This document shows, one piece after another, positions 21,901 through 33,900 of a DNA stretch of 46,701 nt. Position 1 is the first letter of the stretch, and every line of letters begins with the position of its first letter. The notes beneath the pieces are model-generated. The model searched no databases and was not told the DNA's origin. It worked only from the letters and a program-made list of their open reading frames with translations. The position numbers and the translations under genes were made by a program. The DNA is taken from NCBI RefSeq assembly GCF_001949145.1, contig NW_019091375.1, positions 3,131,265-3,177,965 of the forward strand, given 5' to 3'. Source of the DNA: Acanthaster planci (Eukaryota > Echinodermata > Asteroidea > Valvatida > Acanthasteridae).

Positions 21901-24900
21901 AAAAGGTTGAACCCACTGAATAAAAGGTTTAAGGGCATTTGGGGGTAAAGGATATCTGTTGCAAAAGAAGAACTATCCACAAAACTAAGAATGAATATCC
22001 TGCTTAAAAGGGTCTTCATAAAATTAGATGATTGTCACCAAGATTTCATACCTAGTGAAAACAAGGGAATATTCACACTACAGGGACATGGGTCATTCCA
22101 TGAGGTTGGGGCGCAATTTGTGACAGTGTCCTTGTTACATGGGTAACTTTTACCACCTGGCATGACCTGTTGAGTAGGGCATTTACTCTGCAAAAATAAC
22201 GCACACCTCTGTATTCAGCCTTGCAAGATGTATAATTTGGAATCCACATGTAGGCAAATACATGTAGCTGTTCATTTATACAGAACTCACCATCACAAAT
22301 TGTGCCCCAACCTCATGGAAAGACCCACATCAGAGTATGCAACACTCACATGCTATATTAGAATGCCTGTAAGCAGTTACTTTTCTCAGCTTACAAAGGA
22401 TCTGACATGTACAGGTACATGTATACTTCAAACTCGGTATGTAAGCGAGTTAGTCTTGATCTCCAGCAGAAGCTCTTAATTTTTAGGCCCCTTACATGTA
22501 CATGTAGGTCAAAAGTCCAAGTCCTAAGGTAGAAAAATGTTTGTCTAACATAACCAAAGAATAACTTTGGATATGACATGTTCTACAAAATATAAGCCAT
22601 TTGATAACAGTGAACTTCAGGGGCAGGGGAGGATTTTTCCAGAAGATACATGCAACAACAACGCATTAAGCCACAATGTCTGATGAACTGAGGGGAGTCA
22701 TGGCTGATATCTGGAACACTGATGACTGTTCCCATCTTGCAACTAATCAGAGCTGATTAATATTTCAACATGTCAAACATCAGCATCTTGGACAGACATG
22801 AACAACCTGTAAAGCCTAGTCGTATGAAAGTAATCGGACGTAATTATTCCCAAGGTAATTTTTAAACAGATGTGAAAGTGCTAAATGATGATAATATTTA
22901 CCTATATTAAAAACATGTTTCACAAATTATTGGGTCTCGAAGTCTGCAGTTGCAAATGTCATTCGATTCCATCAAAAATATCAACCGTAAAAAAACAGCG
23001 AGAAAATTAAAAATGATATACAGCGTGCGGTGTTATATAACTTTCTTTTGTTCATGAAACTGGCACAGTGCGCTGCTGACCTCTTTTCAGTAGGGCCAGA
23101 TTAGTGTGCAGCGGTGCTGTGTGGCTCATCGCTGCGGTGGTGGAAAGCTTTTGTCCCCGGTGGTAATCCGCTCACACTAAATGCCTCAAACCGTGGCATA
23201 CTGTTTCAAAATAAGGTTGGATTAACTCCACTATTGAGAGTGAAAAAATGTCGGTAACGCCCAGCAACCTGATCTTTTGTTCCGAGTACAGTCTTTTGTT
23301 ACACGGCCCAGTTCACTTTGTCCGATTTCAGAGACCCCGGCCATGCGTATACATGTAAACACATGGTATCCGAAACCGGAATCCCCGCAGGAAGTGGTTA
23401 ATTTGCACTCAGTGGGTATCCACAAAACGTACACAGTCTGCCGTATTATTCTAAAAGGATCATTTTAATAAGGCCCAAAGGCATACATTTGTGTTTCAAA
23501 TAACCACAGTCACTCTTTTAGAAGTTTTGGAAACTTACATAAGGAGATTTTGGTGGCAGATCTTGTATCAACTGACAAAGTATCAAAAATTGACTTTTAC
23601 TGATCCATATGGGGAAAGTACACATCTAAAAATTGTTTTTGTTAGATAAAGAAATGTTTGTGAATTGTTTGTGAATTATGTTTGTGATTACGTTTATCTC
23701 TTCTAAAGAATTGTTTGTTATTCTTAGCATGCACACATTAGGTCAAGTGTCTCAAAGTCTCCCGCTAGAAGGGGATGGCCTAGGATTCCCCCATTACTTT
23801 TTTATCACTGGCCATCCAGACCGGTGCAAACATTTCTTGACTGCTCTGTCGCAGTTTGAACTGGTCAGCGCAAATTCTGCTCACAGTTTTATGCATTAGA
23901 ATTTTTTTAAAAGGTGTGCACTGTACCAGGCGAAGTGATGGACACATGGACAATGACACTTCTCGGATCACTGCTATATGTAAGACGAGGATATTGACTT
24001 GAAAACTGATACTGGAAAATGAAATACGGAAAAGAGTATTCCTAATTGTGGCTTCAGCCCTTTTGAGCTTGTTATAGTTGAGCTCTGAAGGCAAACGACA
24101 CTGCGTTCGATTTGGATGCTTCCATATTTATTTGACCAGATAAGATAAGAGAAAGCATGTTTTCCTTTGAGTTGCTCTTTAACTTTTTACTACAAGTGTC
24201 CAGTATAATCCTGCTTGTGCTGTATTTAAAAGCTACAGGGAAACCTAATAACATCCTATTGAACCTAGCACAGTAAAGATTTGATTAGTGCTGACTGTAT
24301 TTGAACTTGTACACTTTTCTTTTACATGGGATGACAGGATGACACTTTGAGTCCAAGTGAAGCAGAATTGAAAGACTTGAAAGCATCATTGCAAGACACA
24401 CAGCCAGTGGGGGTGCTTGTCAACCGTACCAAGACACTGGACCAAGCCAAAGCATTGCTAAAGTTTGTAGAGGCTATCTCAGAGAAGACTCTGCGTAGCA
24501 CTGTTTGCATGACGGCAGCAAGAGGGAGAGGCAAGTCTGCGGCTCTGGGCTTGGCTATGGCTACTGCTGTGGCATTTGGGTAGGTACATGTACATGGAAC
24601 ATGTAGACACAGCGTTTTATGGCTCTGGATACGTGTAGTTAGAACTAGGCTTCTTCGTAATTCATTCTGATATGGTATATAATAAGCCTGTTTGGTATTC
24701 ATTTCTTTTCATATCGCGATATCCGATATTATCGTGGTGACATCAAAACACGACTTAACTCACCATGTCTCGGGGCCACGTAAAAAAAAAAAAAGATGTA
24801 CAGGCCTTTTTACATGTGTTTTATCTCTACATTTAAAACTCTTATATGCTGGTGAAAAGCAAATATCAACATGGAAATTGTGGACATTAAATTATCATGT

Positions 24901-27900
24901 GTCATATCATGGCACCGTACGGAAAAGGCCATTTCCCCCATTGGCAGTAAAGTTCGCTCAATAAGGCAACCCCAAAAATGTACAGAGCACATGCGTGGGG
25001 AGCTACTGGTATTGATGCCCTCGCCTCATTTCTATAAGTCATCATTTATTTCTCATAAATTGGCATGTTTTGCTTCGTACCTTTTCTACAAGACCACAAA
25101 AAATCCTTCTTGTAAGTCGGCATTAAAAATATCGCACTTTGGTTTTGGTTGCCTTCGCTGCAATAGCCTAAAAGCGTCAGGCAACAATCCCCACACTGCC
25201 CAACTGATGCATGCACGTGGTCTTGTACATCAATACCAGGGACCCCTCTCGGGCAACACGCATGTGCTCTGACCATTTTAAAGGTCACCTTATTGAACAA
25301 ACTTAACATGTAGGCCTTTTTCCAATACTCGACTTTGTCCCCGTTCAGGCTTCAACCGTTTTTACTACCTGACTTTGAAGTTGTAAGCACAATAGCAAGT
25401 TTTATAGTGGCACAAAACATCAAGTAAGATGCAAAAGAGCCAAACATTACAGTTCTATAATTTAATTGAAACACATCAGGCCCACAGTCGGGAGTCGGTT
25501 TTGGAGACAAAGCCTGAGATGGAGAAGAAGTTGAGTATTGGGAAACGGCCGTGTACAGCGTGTAGGCACAGTAATATATTTGTGACGATCTTGAGTCCCG
25601 AGAGAGAGAACCAACTTAGCTGGAGTAAAATACATTACATGTACAGTCTGTTGTTTGGTTCTGCCCCCTAATACTTTCAAGACCCTTGCAACTTCTTCGG
25701 GCCAACTGTGACTTTGTGCTTTGAGGTTTTCAGTGGTAGTTTTTGGGGAGTATTTGTGTGGCCTAAAAGTAATGCATTCAGGGCTCAACATGTGGTGCAT
25801 TTGACTTCCTCATGTACATGTTCAGTACATCGTTTGGAGCTTATCACGATAATTTTTGGCATATCGATTTGCACATTATCCCGATATGTGTTTTTGCAAA
25901 TGATATTATATATGCGATATCAACATCATATCAAAGTATCGTGAAATTTCGTCATATCGAACAGGCTTAGTATGTAAGGAATCAGCAGTATATGTACATA
26001 CTATACATAAGTGTGAAAACAGCAAGTGTGATAACAGAAAGTAAAACCAGCCCTTGTAGTTGTGTAGGTTTCATGAGCTGTTCTCTGACATACCATTATA
26101 ATTCTCTGTTCAAAGTTGAAGCCTCTCAGATGTATGTTCCCAAGAACTTTGGGCTGCTTTACTGAAAGTTACAAGCTGAAATGTCCTCAGCAGAGAAAAA
26201 AAGGTATCAATGGGCTTTGGATACCAATATTCCATACTGATTCATGAGCATCACAGCTGTTAACGAACCTGCTGTTTTGTCCAGTTTGGTACCCTTTTAC
26301 AGCAGCAGTTGTTCTGTTTTAATTTAACTCAACAGGTATTCCAACATTTTTGTGACTGCTCCCAGCCCTGAGAATCTACGAACACTCTTTGAGTTTGTCT
26401 TCAAAGGGTTTGATGCACTAGATTATCAGGTAGGTGATTGGATATTTTGAATCACCATTGTGCGTTTTTACAAGGAAACTTCCTGAATCTTCCAAAGCCC
26501 ATTCCATGTACTGTGCAGGAAACAAGTAATATTTGACCCACCATCCCAAACCAAACAGAAGTCGGTATTTGTGATGTTGGACAATTCCTCTCCTTCAGCT
26601 TTTTCTACACTTCAAAGTGATCCATGTCAAATCTAAATTCTGTCTGCAGAAAGCCTCGTACGGGTACTGATGGCTGTAAAGCTCCCATGAAAATCTGAAC
26701 CGTGGAAGTTCCACTATTTTAGGGTTATGAAGTTACCTACTTCAGCCTGGTTTGGGGACGGTTGGTCACATACCATGCTTATTATCAGTAGTTAAACTAA
26801 ACAGGCAATTATGCCTTATACATTATAACAGTCACTCTTACTTAATCTTCCAAAATCTCCTCATGGAAGTGTTAAGGGTTTGTTTTTTTTTTGAGCGTTT
26901 GTGTTAAATGACAGTCTGAAGTCTTGTTAACACTAATCTTTGAGAGTGGGGCATACAGTGACCTTTGACCTGCTGCATCTTAATAATAATAATATCAAAG
27001 CATTTATAAGGTGACCAGTATCTGCAATTCAAGGGTGCCGATTTATTATCCTTGCACATTGCTCACATCATCTGAACATTCCTGAAACCACCTCAGCTCC
27101 TTGTGGAGTATACTAGCCTGATGCTGCCATTGTAAACAAGGTGCAAACGGCTAAACATAATTGACAGCCTTTATTGTTATCGTGTAGTATCCAATAGTAC
27201 AGCAAGTATTAATCCTGGTAAATCCGAGGAATTTATCACATAGAAATGCTCCATTTAGTAACAAATACTGTAGCGGGGTCATCATAATCAGAGCATTGAA
27301 TGAAGTTTATCAAAGGTTTGGATTTTGGGTTAATGTGTACATAGCAACTTGCAGTTTGACTTGACCTGTGAAGTGATTGGCATAAAGTTATTTCATGGCA
27401 TTTTTATTTGTTTGTAGGAACATCTTGACTATGAGTTGGTCCAGTCGACAAACCCTGAATTCAACAAAGCCATCATAAGAGTCAACATTTACAGAGAACA
27501 CAGGCAAACAATACAGGTTAACAATTGACCATGTTTGATCTGCTCAAATGAAATAGTTTTCCCTTCAAAAATTCTTGTACATGTACACTGTTTTCCAGAA
27601 TTGTACTAAACGCCATCTATGACAAGTTGGTACTTCGTACATTTACGAATGCATGTTTAATTCTGCTGCGTAATCTTTGCTCTCTCGGAGAAAAAAACTG
27701 CAATATTGTCCCATGTGCCATCAACCTAACAGCAATTTTAACTCATGTTTGATGGTTGTAGTGCATGTAGGTATGCCCCAGAACATGTAGCAATGCCATC
27801 CTAAAAACCCTTGGTTTTAATGGCATTGTATTGTTCATGTTTTGTTCACAGTACATTCATCCTGGTGATGCAGTCAAGCTAGGACAAGCAGAGCTGGTAG

Positions 27901-30900
27901 TGATAGATGAGGCTGCAGCAATCCCACTGCCTCTGGTCAAGGAACTACTAGGACCATACCTTGTGTTCATGTCTTCAACCGTTAATGGGTAGATTGATTA
28001 TTAGAATATGCAGCATGATAAACTGCTTTGTTCGTGTTATTATTTGAGAATGAAGTATGATAAAAGATTTTTATGAAGCCAGTTTTTTAGAACCCATGCA
28101 AGTACTGTGTACAGATAGGGATTTTAGTCAGGCAAGATTTAGATGTACAGTCAAGCAGAAATCAACAACCCAGATTATTGAGACATGTATGCTTCATTGA
28201 CTGATAAATGCTCTTTTAAAACTCGACACAAAATATAGAAGACGAGGAACGTTTTCATGAGAAGGCCATGAAGCACTGTGGAACCTTTTTTGAGGCACAC
28301 AGTACAGTTGGTTAATTTTTGTTTCCTCTCCATTTGATTGGATAATTTATTTTGTATAGGTATGAAGGGACAGGCCGCTCTCTCTCCTTGAAATTGATTC
28401 AGCAACTCAGACAGCAGAATGCAACAGGTGGTTCCAGTAGTAAGACAGAAGCGAGGAGTAGCTCAGAGGCTGGGTCATCAGCCACAGGTAACATGGTCAA
28501 CATTCATTTTGACAAAGCAGGAATGCTGTAATCACTAGCTTCCTGAAACGCCTTTAAAGACATGGGTTTTAAAGTCTTAAGATCACTTACAGTAGACTAG
28601 AAATGGAGTATTCATCAAGTTGTAAGAATTTGAAAAATTGAAATGAAAAATTAACTGAATAGAAATGATGAAACAGGTGAAGTTAACAGTCCTATGAGAA
28701 CGACCTTATCATCACTGAAAATGAATATTTATCTCATACATTACTGTGACTTTCTAGATGTTTGGATGCATCATGTTATGAAAGAGGAATTTCTCATTTT
28801 CAAAACATGGTTCTTGTGTAAATGATATCTATCATAATACATGATTGACAATCATGTTGTTCATTTGTTCACTTAGGTCGTGTTCTTCATGAAGTTAGCC
28901 TAGATGAGTCAATCCGATACAGTGTTGGAGATGATGTAGAGCAATGGTTGAATGGTATGCTATGCCTAGATGTGGCAAACGTACCAAGGATATCATCGGG
29001 ATGCCCACTACCTCAAGACTGTGACTTATATCCTGTAACTTTATGTGTCCCAGTGTATGCATTCTGGGGCCAATCCAAGAGCTGCTTAAGCACTAAATTT
29101 GCTTAAACGGGAAAAAAACTTGGCTTAATAAACAAAGGTTACCTGCTCAAACTCTATCTGATTGTCATGCTAACCAAAAAACAGCCAAATACAATCCCAA
29201 AAGAATATACATCACATGGAATTTTGGCCAGTTACCTGACTTATCAAGTAAGGTTATTTTCGCGCTTAAGCAAATTTTGTGCTTAAGCAGCTCGATGAAA
29301 TTGGCCCCTGCGTCTTAGTTCTGAATGAAACCCTTTTCATTGTTTACAGGTTTGGCTAACAGAATATTAAGTGACTGGTACATGCGCATCAAAGGATGGG
29401 ATAATCATGAGTGATGTGTAAACCATTCTAAGTCATGGATATATGACCATGAAAGTCTCACTGACAACCCAGTGTCTAGTGTTTGGACTTGCTGGCAGCA
29501 GGCTATGTTTTTTCTTTGAAGGAGCAGAATTTGCAGAATGCAAATTTATATTAATGTCCTTGCTTTTTCACCTGACATGGCCCTCAGTCATTTTGAAATA
29601 TTTTGCCTTTTATTTTCTACTGCCAGTGGCAGGCAATCTTTTATTTACCTTCCCAATAAAGGGTTTTTGGAATGTTCTAACTCAGTAATTGGAATGTCTG
29701 ACTCAAATCAATTGATAGTGTTATTTCAGCTGTAATGCTACTCAGGATTGCATTGCTTGTATACCTAAGGGTAATTTCCTACTTTGGGTTTCTATGTATG
29801 TGGCTGTCTTTGCCGAAAAAAAAAGTGTATTTTTAACATTATTAAAGTTAAAGCACTTGTTTTTCTTGACGAATCCACACATACTACATCAACCGAGATA
29901 CATTGTTCAGTTTCCACAAAGCCTCTGAGGTATTTCTTCAACGTCTGATGTCTATCTATGTAGCAGCACACTATAAGGTATAGTAGAACCATCAGGATAG
30001 CTCCCTCTGTTGTTGATTGTCAGTCTCTTGGTAGTTCCTTGCATTGTGTTTTACCATAAAGCTATATATAATTACTGGAACACCATGTCACTGTGCAAAG
30101 TGAAGCCTCCTAGGTACGTGGACATGTGTAGGAACTTGCTGGGAAAACTTGCGGAAATTTGCACAGCTTTTGTGTGGCTAGTTGCATATCTGTGGTTATA
30201 TTCTAAAATGATGTGCCAACAAAGCTGATGAGTCAAAAACCTAAATGCACAATCAGGAAAGAGTGTGTAGTATAGGTCACCCTAAACAATGAAAATGCAT
30301 CCATATTAAATGACAAATTGAATGACAGAAAACAGGATATATGCTATTTTCTAATGTACTTGCTCGTATTTCAAATACATTCTTTTTTTTCTGTCCTATT
30401 TCTTTTTGTTTTCATGACGTTCTACAAATATGCGCTTGAGTTCAAAATATCCAAGCCCAGCAGGCACCATTGTTTCTCCATGCTAGGAATAACGAATTAG
30501 TGCTCCATTAATTTAATATTTACATGTATGTGTTCTGGTGATGTTAGGCTGTGACTTTATTGACATTTAACCTTAATTCTCGGAAAATTTGTGCTTGAAA
30601 GTTTTCTGAATTCTTACATTTGACATCGTATGGTAAACAAATTTCACAGTCTTTCTTATGAGAATCGGGACATGAAGGCTAGTGTTGCATGTACTTCGTC
30701 ACAGAATATCCATGGACTTGTATTTAAGCTGCAGTTTGCCGTAGTTGTATTGTACTTTGAACAGATACGGCATTGTGACCTGGAGTCTCCTGATTAATTT
30801 ACAGCTTGCTGTTACTTTACGTGTAAATTTGAGATAAATTAAAAGTGGTACTTGAAAGTTGATCAAGGATAATGATATTCATGTGCATGTAACTTTCACA

Positions 30901-33900
30901 AGAGAAGTTTAACTTTATATACACATGTATGATACAGATGATGCAGAAACCTCAGTCAGATGTTAATGGCAAATTGCTTTTACTACATGCCAATAGGTGT
31001 GCACAGCCTTATTGCAAAGATGAATGAATTTCCGGTACCCTCGTATACCTTCAATCCATGATATTGTTGGTTTTTCTGTTGTTAGAACACACCCAACGAT
31101 TTACAGCTTCTATCAGATGCACCAGCTCATCACATCTTCTGCCTTCTGGGACCAGTGGATCCTACACAGAATGCACTGCCTGAAATACTCTGTGTGCTTC
31201 AGGTGAGTGTTACATGTACACCAGTCGTCCATGTCTCAGTGAAAGGTCAAATTCTTCTCGGTATGAAACTGGAGTATACTGCATTTATTTAGGGTTACAA
31301 TGTGAGCAAAAACTGGTACATTTGGCCATAACTACTAGACGTAACCCCCACAGTCATAGAAAGTAGCATTGTCGTCATGCTCTCTTAGGTTTTTTTTGTC
31401 TGAATTTAATGTGTGATTTTGTGTACAAGGTGTGCTTGGAAGGCCAAATCTCCAAGCAAAGTATCATGTCCAGCTTATCCCGAGGCAAGCGAGCTTCAGG
31501 AGACCTGATTCCATGGACCATCCAACAACAGGTAAACATCTGTCAAAGAGAGAAAGTGTTAAAGCATGGTTTCGTGAAACAAAGTCTTTGATCTCATAAC
31601 AGAACCCAGTTTGTACCTTTGAAACATTGTGTCTTGAAACTTTCATGTGAGTTCGCAAAAGTTGAAAAAAACCGAAAAAAAAACCCAAATGAAATAAATA
31701 AGAACTTGGCAACATCTCATCTTGCATAGTCTTGGCCCAAGAAAGGGGTTTAGGCATTAGCAATTACCTTCTGTAAACTTGAAATAAAAGACCCGGCAAA
31801 TTAGCTTTTTCAGTAATAAAATACTCAAAATGTTCCCCTCTTCACAGAAGGAAACGAACATAATGACCCTGAGGCAGCACCAGGAGAATTCACTCAAATG
31901 AAGAAAATCAAGAAAATGATGGCATTGACTTAACCAACGGCAGAGATATTTGATTATTTTTGGATGTCATTCACTGCCTTAAAATTTTATCTTTCAGTTT
32001 CAAGACAATGATTTTCCCACTTTATCGGGTGCTCGAGTGGTACGCATAGCAACACACCCTGACTACCAAGGGGTAAGTGCATGATATGTTCCATCTGGTT
32101 TAACCAAGTAATCTGATTGAGTATGTTGCTTCATGCTATTCAGCTAGAGTAAACGGTCCATTTTCAGTGTGAAGGAAGAAGAGAGATTAAGTACTTATGT
32201 GAACCATATCCATATGTAGACCATCGTGTAGTCACATTACACCTGTCATATTGTGGTGTGTCATTTGCATTCTTTCAAAAGCATTATGAAATCAATCTTG
32301 CTCCACTTGTTATACCAACAGTGTTGAAATCTCATGCCATCAATGCAGGACTTGTTTAAAATTGACCCTTTGAAATTCACTTTTCAAAGTAAAAATCAGA
32401 AATGTATTCTACATTTTTGTTGAAGATGTAATGACATAATCTTCATAAACAGATTTTGATGGCATTTTTCAAGTTGCAAGTAACCATGGGGATGCACATA
32501 TTCAGGTTGATGTCATGGTGCATTTCATTGAGCTAATTGACCATCGTGATTGTGACTAGTCATGTCAATGTTCATGATAGACTGTCATTGTGTGTAGATG
32601 GGTTATGGATCCAGGGCCTTGAAGCTTCTGCAGAGGTACTATGAGGGTCAGTTTCCCAGTCTAGGGGAGAATTCTTCAGCACCCACTGAGTTAAATACTG
32701 TGCAGAGTGAGGTACGTTTCTCTCTTCACCCTAGGTCAATTAAGTTTAGCATATTGGATTTCTTTAGCTAAAATTACTGTGTATTCTGTCTGTCTATCCG
32801 TCCGTCCGTCTGTCTGTCTGTTTTTTCTCACACATTTAGTAAAGGATGCTAAAACTAACTACATATTATGCACAAGTATCAATTATACCTGGGCATTATA
32901 CAACTTACAGGTGTGGGAGGAGTTTATCAACGATATCAAGGTGTGTCATGTGACTTTCGATAATGCCATCTCATCCTAGCTTTTATTGCTTTTGTTCAGG
33001 AGCTATGTGGAAAATGCTTTTAAAATAAGAAAAAAGAAAAAATTCTCAGAAGGTCACATGAGAAGCTGCTGATCGTCTGTGCCCAACCCATCAAATGCCC
33101 CAACCACTTTTTTTTCCAACAATGCACATGGTCAAGATGCATGGTTAAGATGCATGGTTAACCACTTCGCGCCTGTGGCAGTTATCAGTGTTGATGATGC
33201 TCGGGCTGGATAATTATCATTTTTTTTCTGTTTTCCAAATTCTTTAAAAATTCCTTCAACTTCATTTACTGGACACTTACACCCACATGAAGAACTGTCT
33301 GGTGGCCACTCTAGTCTGACGGACAAAATCTATTGACACCCGAGTATTTCAGCCAGGCCTGCAGACCTCTTTTCAATTGGGGCCAGATTAGCATGCAGCA
33401 GTGCTGTGTGCGGTTGTGGAGCGCTTTTGTCCCCAATGATAATCCGCTCGCTCTAAATGGCCCAAACCGTAGTATACGGTTTCAAAACAAGACTGGATTA
33501 TCTCCACTATTGACTGTGAAAAAATGTCGGTAATGCCCAGCAGCCTGGTCTTTTGTTACAAGGCCCAACTCTTTTGTCCGTTTTCGGGCTCCCCAGCTTC
33601 GTGAATAAAGCCTATGTACTCAAAAATGGGTCGTCCGGTAGGAAGTGGTTAACCAACTCTTGTAAATGGCATACAGTATGTGTATAAACTTTGATTTGGA
33701 AGAATCTTCAGCCACGTGGAAGTCTGAGATTGCACAGAATAGCTGCGTGACTCATGTGACCAAAACCTTATTCAATTTGTTCCTTTTTTACTGAAATGTT
33801 TGAAAATTAAGTGCCAAATTATAGGAAACACAGAGCTAATTTTTATTTCTCAGGAGGTTGATTTGTTAGAAGAGGTGATTGGGCCGAGGAAAAACCTTCC

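Larger units (their letters stand above)
24684..25968. mobile_element. Large inverted-repeat element F containing two nested MITEs
   Basis: The ends AAGCCTGTTTGGTAT and, in reverse complement, ATATCGAACAGGCTT bound about 1.28 kb, with further AT-rich similarity inward (ATATCGCGATATC near the left end, GCGATATC near the right). Two other TIR elements (24950-25304 and 25313-25550) sit inside back to back, so F is the oldest of the three. It has no transposase frame. Confidence 0.5.

Noticed and set aside
29035-29853. A conventional GT-AG reading of NAT10 intron 11
   Set aside because: The gtaact donor with the AG at 29852-29853 shifts the frame before the Y-Y-I-N-R-D block, so the AT-AC reading is preferred.
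30010-30228. Frame with FYHKA that resembles the CYHKA block of NAT10
   Set aside because: The real exon (29881-29977) encodes the whole block with correct flanks; this similarity is only five residues and does not continue.
31848-31910. Possible extra NAT10 exon after ttcacag with a Lys/Gln-rich frame
   Set aside because: Exons 14 and 15 join in phase and match the family without it.
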